From an uncultured bacterium (GTDB lineage: Bacteria; UBP6; UBA1177; JAKLFG01), in NCBI GenBank assembly GCA_937871295.1, contig CALMRE010000156.1:1-32247 (forward strand): a DNA stretch of 32,247 nt, written 5' to 3'. Position numbers and translations under genes: made by a program. This document shows, piece after piece, positions 8,387 to 17,127 of this stretch. How positions within the stretch are numbered: the first letter of the stretch is position 1; every line of letters starts with the position of its first letter. The notes under the pieces were generated by a model that saw only the letters and a list, made by a program, of their open reading frames with translations, ran no database searches and was not told the origin of the DNA.

Positions 8387-9805
8387 ATGAAGATCGCGCT
8401 GATACATCCGCGGATCGTCGCGCCGCTCCCGGGCCCTCTGCCCGCCGCGGTCGGCGACCGGTCGGAGATCATGCCGCCGCTCGGGCTCCTCTATCTGGCG
8501 GGCTATCTGCGCGACCGCTCTTCCCACGATGCGGCGGTCATCGACGCGCTCGCGGAACAACTCGATGACGATAAACTCGCGGCGCGTTTGCGCCTCCTGT
8601 CCCCCGCCATCGTCGGAATAACGGCGATGAGCCATACCCTGCGCGACGCCCTTGCCGCGGTCCGCACCGTGAAGCGGACACTGCCCGGCGTACCGGTCGT
8701 CATGGGCGGCCCCCACCCGACCCTCTTCCCCCGCGAGACGCTCGCGCTCCCCGGCATCGACCTCATCATCGCCGGCGAAGGGGAACTGCCGCTGAAACTC
8801 TTGCTCGACGCGCTCGAAACGGGCGACGCGCTCGACACTGTGCCGGGGCTCGGCCGAAAGAGCGGCGGCGCCATGGTGCTTAACGAAACGCTCTGGTATG
8901 CCGACCGGCTCGACGATCTGCCGCCTCCGGCGCGCGAACTGATCCCGCCGGAACTCTACGGCTCGGCCCTTTCGACCCACCGGCCGCTCACCAGCATGCT
9001 CACCTCGCGCGGCTGTCCCTATCACTGTTCGTTCTGCGACCGGCCGCTCCTCAAGGGGAACCGGTGGCGCGCCCACACCGCCGCGGCGGTGGTCGGCGAG
9101 ATGGAGCGGTGCGCGGCGCAGGGCTTCCGGGAGGTGGTCGTCTACGACGATACCTTCACGGTCGACAGACAGCGCGTCCTCGATATCTGCGCCCTTAAAA
9201 TGACGCGGCTCCCCGACCTTCCCTTCACCATCCGCACCCGCCCCGATCTGGTAGACGGGGAGTTGCTTAAAGCGCTTGCCGCGGCGCGCTGCACGGCGGT
9301 CCATTACGGCGTCGAATCGGGCTCTCCGCGGGTCCTCGCGCGGCTATCAAAGGATGCCGATATCGGCAAAGCGGTGGCCGCCTGCGCCGCGACGCGACGG
9401 CTGGGCATGACGACGCTCGCCTACTTCATGATCGGCAGTCCCGGCGAAACGCGCGACGATATCGCGGAGACCTTCCGTCTCATCGACCGCATCGATCCCG
9501 ATTATCTCCATCTGACGGTGCTGATGCCCTTTCCCGGCACGGCGGTGTACCGAGAAATGCTGGATAACGGCCTGCTCAAAGAGGATGTCTGGCGTTCGTT
9601 CGCCGCAGACCCGGAACGGCAGTTCGAGCCGCCGCTCTGGGAGGGAACGTTTTCCCGGGACGAACTCCTGACGCTTCTGCGCCGGGGCTATCGCCGCTTC
9701 TACGGCCGTCCCGGCTATATCCTGCGGCAGTTGGGCCATATCTCATCGCCGCGCGAACTGTTCGTGAAGATACAAAAGGGACTGCGCGTTCTCACGATGC
9801 GCTGA
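8387..9805 (+). CDS. B12-binding-type radical SAM protein (rSAM-1)
   Basis: 472 aa. The N-terminal half (about 1-140) has the cobalamin-binding-type Rossmann fold of class B radical SAM enzymes, with VVMGGPHPTLFP (about 104-115) and AGEGE (129-133). The radical SAM core carries the iron-sulfur motif C-P-Y-H-C-S-F-C (Cys210, Cys214, Cys217), then VYDDTF and YGVESGSP core strands and a C-terminal region. Relatives methylate or rearrange unactivated carbons in lipids, hopanoids, tetrapyrroles and antibiotics; the substrate here is not evident. The start lies 8 bases after the preceding stop. The 3' end overlaps the convergent rSAM-2 gene by 14 bases. Confidence 0.85.
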   Translation: MKIALIHPRIVAPLPGPLPAAVGDRSEIMPPLGLLYLAGYLRDRSSHDAAVIDALAEQLDDDKLAARLRLLSPAIVGITAMSHTLRDALAAVRTVKRTLPGVPVVMGGPHPTLFPRETLALPGIDLIIAGEGELPLKLLLDALETGDALDTVPGLGRKSGGAMVLNETLWYADRLDDLPPPARELIPPELYGSALSTHRPLTSMLTSRGCPYHCSFCDRPLLKGNRWRAHTAAAVVGEMERCAAQGFREVVVYDDTFTVDRQRVLDICALKMTRLPDLPFTIRTRPDLVDGELLKALAAARCTAVHYGVESGSPRVLARLSKDADIGKAVAACAATRRLGMTTLAYFMIGSPGETRDDIAETFRLIDRIDPDYLHLTVLMPFPGTAVYREMLDNGLLKEDVWRSFAADPERQFEPPLWEGTFSRDELLTLLRRGYRRFYGRPGYILRQLGHISSPRELFVKIQKGLRVLTMR

Positions 9806-11228
9806 TGTGCCTCTCCCTGCGGCCGCCCGAGGCGTGCACATGCCGCACCAGCGAAGCGTGATACCGGAGACGCGACAGGAACGGCAGGCGGCGCGGCAGA
9901 CGCCAGAGCAGGCGGAGCATGCGCCACGAAAGATAGAACCGGAGATAGGTTCGCGTTATCAGAGAATTCAGCGGGATCCCGGTCGCCCGTTCATAGCGTG
10001 AGCGGCCCGAATAATAATCGACCGGCTCCTCCGCATCGGCGCCCCACAATTCCTCCGCCATCCGCGCGATCCGGGTATGCCGGAAATAGGCCACTTTGTA
10101 TATCGCCATCATGTCGAGCGCGGGGTCGAGAGCGAGCGTCGCGGTCCGCTCCAGTTCCTCTTCGGTCTCGCCGGGAAAACCCAGCATGAAACAGGCTTTT
10201 GTGACGATGCCGCGCCGGTGCGCATAGCGGATATTGTCCAGCGCCCGGTCGAGATCGAGCCGTTTCCCGACCAGTTCCTGAAGTCGCAAGGATGCCGTTT
10301 CAAGCGGAAAGAGCAGATGATAGACCCCCGCCGCCTTCATGAGGTCGATATCCTCCCCGGTCAGAAGGTCGCCGCGTATTCCGTTGGGAAAAGCGATGAA
10401 TAACTTCCATCCGGCCGACGCGATGCCTCGGAGAATGCGGTGCATCCGGTCGCGGTCGAGATTGAATACATCGTCGACGATATGTGTCTCGCGGATGCCG
10501 TGCCGTTCGTAGAGATAGCCGATCTCCTCCAGCACCCTCTCGGCGCTGCGGGGACGAAAACTCTTTCCCATGGTGTCATGACAGTAGGCGCACCGGTAGG
10601 GACAGCCGCGGGAGGTCATGAGGATGACATAACGCCGATCGGCATTGACGGCGTTCATCGGGGTATGCGGCACCAGATAGCGTTCGATATCCACCGCTTC
10701 GTAGTCGGGCATCGGCAGACGGTCGAGCGGAACGATAAGCGGACGATCGGGAGCAACGACCACCGCGTCGTCCCGGAGAAACGCCGTTCCCGGCTCACCG
10801 CGCGGATCCTCTCCCGCCGCATGACGCCGCACCACGGCAAGAAAGGTCTCCTCCCCTTCGCCGCGTACGACCAAATCCAGTTCCGGGAACTCCTTGAGCG
10901 CCTCTTCGGTGTTGCAGGTCGGATAGGCGCCGCCCGCGACGATAAGAGCGCGGGGCGCCGCGGCGCGGATCGCGGCCAGCCGTTCTTTCAGGAAAGCTTT
11001 CTCGAAGTTCATGAGCGACAGGCCTATGATGGCGGGTTGCGCATCAAGAGCCTTCGCGAGCGCCGCCTCGCGCTCTTTTTCGACCCGCAGATCGATCAGC
11101 GTGACCGCCGCCTCTCCGGGCAGTTCCCGCTTGATATAGGCCGAAAGCATCATGATGCCGAGCGGCAGTTCGAGATTCTGGTAGGCATGGAGATAGGTGT
11201 ACGGCTTTACCAGCAGTACCTTATGCAT
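9792..11228 (-). CDS. B12-binding-type radical SAM protein (rSAM-2)
   Basis: 478 aa with the same layout as rSAM-1 but clearly divergent. The N-terminal cobalamin-type domain has IVAGGAYPT (96-104) and VRGEGEE (121-127), and the iron-sulfur motif is C-P-Y-R-C-A-Y-C (Cys209, Cys213, Cys216) followed by HDTMGKSF. The C-terminal region has MLGFPGETEEE, typical of the family. It is the last gene of the overlapping minus-strand block: its ATG (11226-11228) lies inside the end of the UbiA-1 gene, an 8-base overlap pointing to translational coupling. A reaction on the product of UbiA-1 or another lipid intermediate is inferred from context only. Confidence 0.85.
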   Translation of the reverse strand: MHKVLLVKPYTYLHAYQNLELPLGIMMLSAYIKRELPGEAAVTLIDLRVEKEREAALAKALDAQPAIIGLSLMNFEKAFLKERLAAIRAAAPRALIVAGGAYPTCNTEEALKEFPELDLVVRGEGEETFLAVVRRHAAGEDPRGEPGTAFLRDDAVVVAPDRPLIVPLDRLPMPDYEAVDIERYLVPHTPMNAVNADRRYVILMTSRGCPYRCAYCHDTMGKSFRPRSAERVLEEIGYLYERHGIRETHIVDDVFNLDRDRMHRILRGIASAGWKLFIAFPNGIRGDLLTGEDIDLMKAAGVYHLLFPLETASLRLQELVGKRLDLDRALDNIRYAHRRGIVTKACFMLGFPGETEEELERTATLALDPALDMMAIYKVAYFRHTRIARMAEELWGADAEEPVDYYSGRSRYERATGIPLNSLITRTYLRFYLSWRMLRLLWRLPRRLPFLSRLRYHASLVRHVHASGGRRERHISAS

Positions 11229-12081
11229 ACGGAGGACCGACGACCAGCGTACAGAGACAGGCCGCGCCGTACAGAAAACGGTAAAAAGCGCGGTGACGCA
11301 GGAAGCGGTGTTGCCGAAGTTCTCCCCGCAAAAGCGTCGACGCCGACGCGGTATGCAACAGGGAGGCTACGAGGAACGGCAGGCTCTGCGGGAAGCCCCA
11401 CCACCCCGCGCCGTAAAGAACGATCAAGAGGGATGCGCCGCTCACCGCGATGCCGAGGTGCAGCAGTATCCAGCGCCGGATGCCGAAACGGACCGCGCCG
11501 CTTGCGATACCGGCCGCGCGGTCGGCATCGTGGTCGATGAGTTCATGGTTGACATGTCCGGCGCTGAGTATCAGCGCAAAATAGAGCGACAGGAGCAGCG
11601 ATCGCATCCCGGGCTCGCCGATAAGCGCCCATCCCTGCTGGAACTGCGTGATGCCGACGGCGATATGCACGATCGTCCCGGCCAGCGGCACATACTTGGC
11701 GCCGTAGCGCGGGAAGGAGTAGAGGCCCCACAGGAAGAAGATGCCCAACGCGTAGGGTATCGCGGCGGGTCGCAGGAAGGCGAAAAACGCCAGCGCGCCT
11801 GCCAGCGTACCGGCCGAGACCGCGGCATATTCGCGCTCCGAACCGAACCCGGCGGCGGCAAGACGCGGATTGGCGCGGTCTTCGCGCAGACCGGCCCAAC
11901 TGTTGAAAGCATAAATGGAGATGATGACCAGATAGGATGCTACAAAGAACAAAAGCGCACGCGGGCTCCACAGCGCCGCGGGATCAGGCGCGGCGAACAG
12001 CGCGCCGACAAAGGTGAACCCGGAAACGAGAAGCGCTTCGACGCAGCGGTGGCGGCGGAAGACGACCGGCAACTGTTTCAT
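11221..12081 (-). CDS. UbiA-family prenyltransferase homologue (UbiA-1)
   Basis: 286 aa with about eight or nine hydrophobic helices. UbiA enzymes join a polyprenyl chain to an aromatic ring, a glycerol phosphate or a sugar within the membrane. The second Asp-rich motif is present (D-H-D-A-D, 183-187, followed by RAAGI). The first motif, normally N-D-x-x-D-x-x-x-D, reads N60-S-W-A-G64-x-x-x-D68 and so lacks two of the three Asp that coordinate Mg-diphosphate. Activity may be altered, or the donor different. The ATG at 12081 overlaps the upstream stop as ATGA; a longer in-frame extension of 90 codons lies wholly inside the previous gene and is rejected. Between a GT-C-like gene and rSAM-2. Confidence 0.8.
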   Translation of the reverse strand: MKQLPVVFRRHRCVEALLVSGFTFVGALFAAPDPAALWSPRALLFFVASYLVIISIYAFNSWAGLREDRANPRLAAAGFGSEREYAAVSAGTLAGALAFFAFLRPAAIPYALGIFFLWGLYSFPRYGAKYVPLAGTIVHIAVGITQFQQGWALIGEPGMRSLLLSLYFALILSAGHVNHELIDHDADRAAGIASGAVRFGIRRWILLHLGIAVSGASLLIVLYGAGWWGFPQSLPFLVASLLHTASASTLLRGELRQHRFLRHRAFYRFLYGAACLCTLVVGPPYA

Positions 12082-13859
12082 TGCGACCGCCGGAAACGGA
12101 ACGCGGCAAGCGTCGGGCTGTCGAAGACCTTTTCCAGAAGCGGAGACCCCTCGAGCATCGAAAGGCCGACCCGGTCTTTCTTCAGTTCCATTCCCTTGTG
12201 GTATACGATCGCCGTGACGCCGCGCCGCGCAAGCCAGCCGACGGCCTCCGGTTCGGGCAGCCGTTCTCCGTGCTGGTAGTAGAGCATGCGCGGTGTCGGG
12301 AAGTAGCCGTTGAGACCGCTCACCGTGGAACGGCGGTGCAGGGACTGCCACTGCATATAGATGAGTTCGCGGTTATACTGAAAAAGATTGTCCCAACTGC
12401 TGGTGAACATCGATATCTCCGACACCTCCAGCCGCGGCTGGCCCGGTTCGCGCCGGATGAAGCGCAGCGGATCGTCGAACACGGCCGGGTCCCAGTTCTC
12501 CACCTGCATATTGAAATGGGAGGGAAGGTCCATGAACACCTCGTTCGGCGCGGTCGTCGCGACGAAGCGGGCGTAGTCGTCGGGCAGTTCTATATACCGG
12601 GCGACCGGCCACGCCTTGAAGGGGATCGGTATATTCTCGACGCCGTGCACGATGAAGACCGCGGCGATAACGGCATAGGCGGCGGCCCGCTTTTTCCCGA
12701 TCAGGAGGCGCACGAGACGGTCGAGCGACAGTCCCGCGCACAGCGACAGGGCAAGTAGCACCAGAAAGTAGGCGCGGTTGGTGACCCGCATATAGGAAAG
12801 GACCGGTATCCACGTGTAGAACGGGTAGAGCGGCGCGGGCGGCAGGAACTCGGCCTGCGGATGATACATCAGGTTGGGGCCGAGCGCGAACACGAACCCG
12901 AACGCCGCGATCAGCAGAAAAAGCCGCCGGTCGCGGTTCCACCGCAGCAGACCGTACACCCCCAACGCGGTCACCAGCAAGCCGATGAGATTGCGGTGAC
13001 GCACGAACCCCCAGTTCTGCGGGAGATCCACCAGCCCGCCGTAGATCGGGTTCTCGGGCAGAGCGGCTATGAAATCGAACGGCATCAGCGAGGTCATCCG
13101 CGCGGTGTAGAGCAGGCCGAAGGGATCGATGACATGCAGACGGGTCACCACGAAAAGGTAGAAGAGGAAATAGGGGATGGCGAGACCCCCGTACAGGGCG
13201 AGCGCCGCCGCCGCTTCGCGCAGGGAGGGGAGCGGCTCTTTTTTCAGCCGCTGATAGAGCAGTATCGCGGCGAGCAGCAGCGTCTGATAGATAAACACAT
13301 AGAGCGAGAAGTAGACCTCCAAGCCGCCGACCGCGGCGGCGGCCCAGAGATAACGCCCCCGCCGTTCACGCAGGTGGCGGACCAGCAGATAGGCGGCGGT
13401 CAGCGGAAGAGCGTAAAAATAGATGATCGAATCGTCTATATGGGCAAAGGCCATGTTCGAACAGGTGAAGGCGAACCCGGCGAAGATCGGCCCCGCACGG
13501 CCCGGCATGAACAGCGTCGCGAAACGGTACACGGCAAAGGCGGTCAGCGCAAAGATGGCCGTGAGATACAGATAGTAGGTCCAGAGATCCGACAGACCGA
13601 ACAGTTTGAGCAACAGGAACATCGCGCAGCAGCCGGGGGTGGACTCTCCGTAGGCGTGGAGATTCTCGATAGGATACATCGCGCGGCCGTATCGTTCGCC
13701 GGTCACCAATTCGTCTATCTTGAGGAGATATTGGTTGGACAGCGATATGAGCAGCCACGAATCGCAGTTGCCGGGAAGCGAGTTCTTCAGCGGGAACTGC
13801 AGAAAAAGAGCCCCGAAGAAAACGGTGTAGAGGATGAATACCGCCAGTCCGCGCCGCAT
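12078..13859 (-). CDS. GT-C-like polytopic membrane protein
   Basis: 593 aa. About eleven to twelve hydrophobic helices (residues 5-430) followed by a soluble extracytoplasmic C-terminal domain of about 160 residues. The layout, the acidic loop after helix 1 (GNCDSW), and the C-terminal region with GLNGYFPTPRML then a late GVTAIVYHKGM strand resemble GT-C fold or YfhO-type enzymes that use polyprenyl-phosphate sugars. No definite family could be assigned. The ATG at 13859 lies 2 bases after the upstream stop. The 3' end overlaps UbiA-1 as ATGA, so the two are likely coupled. A role in glycosylating a lipid made by the neighbouring UbiA proteins is plausible but unproven. Confidence 0.65.
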   Translation of the reverse strand: MRRGLAVFILYTVFFGALFLQFPLKNSLPGNCDSWLLISLSNQYLLKIDELVTGERYGRAMYPIENLHAYGESTPGCCAMFLLLKLFGLSDLWTYYLYLTAIFALTAFAVYRFATLFMPGRAGPIFAGFAFTCSNMAFAHIDDSIIYFYALPLTAAYLLVRHLRERRGRYLWAAAAVGGLEVYFSLYVFIYQTLLLAAILLYQRLKKEPLPSLREAAAALALYGGLAIPYFLFYLFVVTRLHVIDPFGLLYTARMTSLMPFDFIAALPENPIYGGLVDLPQNWGFVRHRNLIGLLVTALGVYGLLRWNRDRRLFLLIAAFGFVFALGPNLMYHPQAEFLPPAPLYPFYTWIPVLSYMRVTNRAYFLVLLALSLCAGLSLDRLVRLLIGKKRAAAYAVIAAVFIVHGVENIPIPFKAWPVARYIELPDDYARFVATTAPNEVFMDLPSHFNMQVENWDPAVFDDPLRFIRREPGQPRLEVSEISMFTSSWDNLFQYNRELIYMQWQSLHRRSTVSGLNGYFPTPRMLYYQHGERLPEPEAVGWLARRGVTAIVYHKGMELKKDRVGLSMLEGSPLLEKVFDSPTLAAFRFRRSQ

Positions 13860-13861
13860 GA

Positions 13862-14803
13862 CTACAGCCTCGCCGGCAGAAAAAAGACCCCGAAAAGCAG
13901 TGCCAGCGCCAACAGCGCGAACCACGCGGCGTAGAGTTTCGCGGCGGCGGGGACGGTGCGGTCGGTCAGGAGCGGCGGCGTGAAGGAAATAAGAGCGACC
14001 GGCACGGCGACGATCGCCAGATCGGGCAGGTCGAGCGGCCGGTCGTGACGCGGCGCGATGAGGTATTCAAAAAACATATAGACCGCGCAGAAGATCACCG
14101 CCGGCACTATCGTGCGCCGCCACGCGACACTGCGGCGGAACCACTCTTTGAGCTCGGGCAGGAAAAGCAGCCCCGACAGCACGACGATGCCGCTCAGGAA
14201 CTGGAACGCGTAGAACTGCTGGGCGCGGAACATCGCCGTCAGTTTGAAGACCGCGTCGTGACTCGGTTCGACCGAGAACCAGCAGAGTCCGGCGGTCAAA
14301 AAGGCGCCGTAGAAGGCCACGCCGGTGTTAAGTATCGTTTTGGGGAGACTGCGGGAAAAGTACCACGATATGCCTATCGTGGCGATCAGCAGCGTCAGCA
14401 GTTCTGGGAACATCAGGAAGTTCTGTTCGTGGCCGTAGTGGAGTGTCAGAAGTTCGCGCGCGATCTCCGCCGGATCGCTGGACACCAGATAGTTGAGTTT
14501 GAACGGGTGGCCGAAGAGGACCGCGTAAAGCGGCGGGATGAATAGGATGATGCCGCCGGGGCCGAGATACATCAGTTGCCCGAACGGCGCCCGCAGTATA
14601 CGCCGGTAGCAGGCGGCGAAGAAAAGGAAAACATAGGTATACCAGAGAAAACGGTGGATCGCGACCATCGGATTGTTGTTGTCGGTAAGTATCTGCATCT
14701 CGACGAAGACCCGGCCGGCGGCCAACAGTTCGAACACCCCGAACAGTATCAGCATCCGCCACGGAAGCGCGATCCGCTCCCACCTGAAAAATGCGGCCAA
14801 CAT
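13862..14803 (-). CDS. Polytopic membrane protein of unknown function
   Basis: 313 aa with about eight hydrophobic helices spread over the full length and short polar loops. No family is recognised. Visible conserved-looking polar features are an N-N-N-P loop near residue 44 and an H-Y-G-H-E-Q segment near residue 123, perhaps at a membrane face. Starts by the TGATG overlap with the stop of UbiA-2 (ATG 14801-14803), and stops 2 bases before the GT-C-like gene, so expression is likely coupled to both. Context implies a partner in the same membrane-lipid pathway. Confidence 0.7.
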   Translation of the reverse strand: MLAAFFRWERIALPWRMLILFGVFELLAAGRVFVEMQILTDNNNPMVAIHRFLWYTYVFLFFAACYRRILRAPFGQLMYLGPGGIILFIPPLYAVLFGHPFKLNYLVSSDPAEIARELLTLHYGHEQNFLMFPELLTLLIATIGISWYFSRSLPKTILNTGVAFYGAFLTAGLCWFSVEPSHDAVFKLTAMFRAQQFYAFQFLSGIVVLSGLLFLPELKEWFRRSVAWRRTIVPAVIFCAVYMFFEYLIAPRHDRPLDLPDLAIVAVPVALISFTPPLLTDRTVPAAAKLYAAWFALLALALLFGVFFLPARL

Positions 14804-15636
14804 CAGGCACGGCCCCCCAGCATATCGACGATCGCCATAAAACCGGTGACGCACAACGCCGCCAACGCGGCCCGTATCAGCCGAGTATACAGGAATGGAA
14901 AAGATTTCTCAAGCGGATGGCGCAGCCGGACATGGATAAGCGTCGCCGCGAGCAGCAGCGGCACCGGCAGGATGAAGTAGCGCCCGCCCTGCGCGAGCGC
15001 CGCGCCGGACCCCGCCAACAGAAAAAGCGATATGCCCCAGAGCGCTCCGGGCGACAATACCGCCCGGATGGAGCGGCGGCCGGCGGCCGCGTCGCCCGCC
15101 GTATCGCCGATATCCTTGAAGATCGTCACCCCCGCGGCGAGCAGGATGAACGACAGTCCGAGCGGCACCTGCGCAGAGTCGCCGGTGATGAAGAAAGGGT
15201 GTATCAGTCCCCACGCCGTTATGATCGCCGCGACGAGCGGATGATCCTTGAACTTGAACGGGCCGGCCGAATAGAGCGTACCGAGCAGCGGGATGAGGAG
15301 CGCCAGAAAAAGGGCCGCACCACGGAACAAAAGCAGGCTTCCGGCGACCGCGAGCACCAGCAGAAGCGCCGTGTAGACCTGTGCCGCCCGCGCCGTCACC
15401 CGGCCCGCCGGGAGCGGCCGTTCCGGATGGTTGATGGCGTCTTCGGTGCGGTCGGTCAACGCGTTGAAGGCATACACATAGTTGTACGGGATGAGGGAGA
15501 GAAAGGCGGCGATACCGATATCGCGCAGGTCGAAGGAGCCGCGCGAAAGGTAGGGACCGGCAAGCGCCGTCAGAAAGGTGATGAAGCAGACATCGGGACG
15601 GTAAAGCCTGATAAGGGCGGTCACTTTCTCACGCAT
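14803..15636 (-). CDS. UbiA-family prenyltransferase (UbiA-2)
   Basis: 277 aa with about eight to nine helices. Both Asp-rich motifs look competent: N58-A-L-T-D62-R-T-E-D66 followed by the usual xxPxRP (INHPERPLPAG), and D175-I-G-D178-T-A-G-D182. These bind the Mg-diphosphate of the prenyl donor. The ATG at 15636 was chosen because the family's usual N-terminal helix pattern (LIRLYRPDV) follows at once; its Shine-Dalgarno is weak, but the gene overlaps the previous one by 16 bases, so reinitiation is likely. A paralogue, UbiA-1, lies 2.7 kb downstream in the same block. The acceptor cannot be told from sequence; quinone, glycerol-lipid and sugar-linked prenyl products all remain possible. Confidence 0.85.
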   Translation of the reverse strand: MREKVTALIRLYRPDVCFITFLTALAGPYLSRGSFDLRDIGIAAFLSLIPYNYVYAFNALTDRTEDAINHPERPLPAGRVTARAAQVYTALLLVLAVAGSLLLFRGAALFLALLIPLLGTLYSAGPFKFKDHPLVAAIITAWGLIHPFFITGDSAQVPLGLSFILLAAGVTIFKDIGDTAGDAAAGRRSIRAVLSPGALWGISLFLLAGSGAALAQGGRYFILPVPLLLAATLIHVRLRHPLEKSFPFLYTRLIRAALAALCVTGFMAIVDMLGGRA

Positions 15637-16229
15637 CGCGGGAAGGCGGTGCCGGCGTTCTCGACCACGATGAAAATGGCGGGGTCGTAAAAGTTGAGGA
15701 CCCACCGCTCGCCGGTGCCGTTCTCGACCGGGGAGGTGGACCAGTGCGGGCCGCAGAATTTATCGCGCCAGACCGTTTCCCAGTAACAGCCGGCGGGGCC
15801 CGGGCCGGTCGCCTTGTTCTCGTCATGGGCGCAGGGATGGTCGTTGTCCTCCTTCGCCCCCTTGTCCTTGCAGGGGTATTCAAGGCACTTTTCGGTCACC
15901 TTGCAGCGCCCGCCCGGTTCGAGATCGGGATAGCCCTCGACCATGGCGCGCAGTTCGTCGATGGTCGGCAGACGCCAGTCGAGGAACCCGGCCCATTCCA
16001 GATCGGCGCAGTACTGATCGGCCTTGTCGCTGGTTATCTGTTTCAGGTAGGTGATCACATTGTCGGGATCGTAACTCTGCCACATCAGGCGGGTCTCCTT
16101 GCCGACGAGCACCTCGTCGCCGTCGATGACCTGCACGGTGTAGGTCTCGTCGAGCGGAGACTCCGGCTCACAGGCGGAAAGGAAGATCGCCGCAGTAAGC
16201 ACGATCGCGGTCGCGTACAGATATTTCAT
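15621..16229 (-). CDS. DUF1566 (Lcl C-terminal-like) lipoprotein
   Basis: 202 aa. Signal peptide with lipobox L-S-A-C (Cys20). The DUF1566 signature is present: a TRLMWQ strand near 46-51, DWRLPTIDEL near 83-92, WSTSP in the second half and a final FPRCVRK. This domain is found in surface lipoproteins and adhesin-like proteins; no enzymatic activity is established. The insert between the two halves contains eight or so Cys, suggesting disulfides. ATG 16229 follows GGGAGAGAG. It overlaps UbiA-2 by 16 bases and lies 45 bases downstream of the GAF protein gene. Confidence 0.8.
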   Translation of the reverse strand: MKYLYATAIVLTAAIFLSACEPESPLDETYTVQVIDGDEVLVGKETRLMWQSYDPDNVITYLKQITSDKADQYCADLEWAGFLDWRLPTIDELRAMVEGYPDLEPGGRCKVTEKCLEYPCKDKGAKEDNDHPCAHDENKATGPGPAGCYWETVWRDKFCGPHWSTSPVENGTGERWVLNFYDPAIFIVVENAGTAFPRCVRK

Positions 16230-16274
16230 GCTCTCTCCCGTGGGATCGAACGACGGTCCGCCTGACGGGCGGAA

Positions 16275-17078
16275 CTATTCGTCATCGAGGTTGTTGTTGC
16301 GGGACTCCCAACTCATGTGCAGATATTCGCCTATCTTATCCGACACGAACCGGAGGATGTGGATATCGTCCTCGTCGAACGAGGAACTCTCGGTCTTGTT
16401 GATGAGTTCTATCATGCCGAAGGTAAGATTGTTGTAGGCGATGGGCGAGGCGACGATGGACTTGGTGGGATACCCGATCTTCTCGCTGATATCCTTGAAA
16501 AAGCGCGGATCCCGCTGGACATCCGACACGGCGATGAGGACGTTGTTGAGCGCCGAGAAGCCGGCGATCCCCTGTCCCATCGGCAGTTTGAGCCCCTTGA
16601 CGCCCCCCGCTTTCGGGCCGCGGCAGGCGACGAAGGTCAGTTCGCGGGCCGCAAGCGGCGCGATGGCCACCGACCCCGAATCGGCCGGTATATGCTTCAT
16701 GGCGAGATCAAGGAAGAAATCGAGCCCTTCCTGTTCCGGCTTGTCGAACCCGTCGAGCACCTCCTCGAATACCGCCGCGAGCACCTCGTTGGGGTCGCGT
16801 TTCCGGAGGGTGCGGCCGATGGCCTCTTCCGGCGCCTTGGCGGCGGCGGCGGTGCGGTTCGGGTCGATCTCGCGGATGAGGAACTTCTTGCCGCTCACCG
16901 TTTCGGTGACATGGATCGAACCATCCTCCTTGACATCGCAGAGGATGTTGTTCATCAGATGGCCCATACCGCCGCCTTTCAGGGCGTTCTCGAGGGCATT
17001 GAACCAGTTGGCGCCCTCCTCGCGGACGATCATCTCTTTAGAACCGTCGGTCGACGGGAAGTAAATCTCGAATTTCAT
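16275..17078 (-). CDS. GAF domain protein
   Basis: 267 aa, no signal peptide, probably cytoplasmic. The N-terminal part (1-85) is an unrecognised small domain (starts MKFEIYFPST, has VSGKKFLIREID). An alanine/lysine linker follows, then a GAF domain at about 95-255 with GSVAIAPLAARELTFVACRG, LPMGQGIAGF, VSDVQRDPRFF and the terminal FGMIELINK strand. GAF domains bind small ligands or mediate dimerisation; no output domain is fused, so it probably senses or serves as an adaptor. A GGAGGA Shine-Dalgarno lies 5 bases before the ATG at 17078. It sits 49 bases after gatB. Confidence 0.8.
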   Translation of the reverse strand: MKFEIYFPSTDGSKEMIVREEGANWFNALENALKGGGMGHLMNNILCDVKEDGSIHVTETVSGKKFLIREIDPNRTAAAAKAPEEAIGRTLRKRDPNEVLAAVFEEVLDGFDKPEQEGLDFFLDLAMKHIPADSGSVAIAPLAARELTFVACRGPKAGGVKGLKLPMGQGIAGFSALNNVLIAVSDVQRDPRFFKDISEKIGYPTKSIVASPIAYNNLTFGMIELINKTESSSFDEDDIHILRFVSDKIGEYLHMSWESRNNNLDDE

Positions 17079-17127
17079 CGTTCCTCCGGGGCTGGTCGTT
17101 CTATAAAAGCTCGCGCGTCATTTTCCT

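Noticed and set aside
12861-13934. 357-residue plus-strand open frame opposite the GT-C-like gene
   Set aside because: Gln/Glu/Arg-rich shadow with no start signal; the minus frame has a consistent set of membrane helices.
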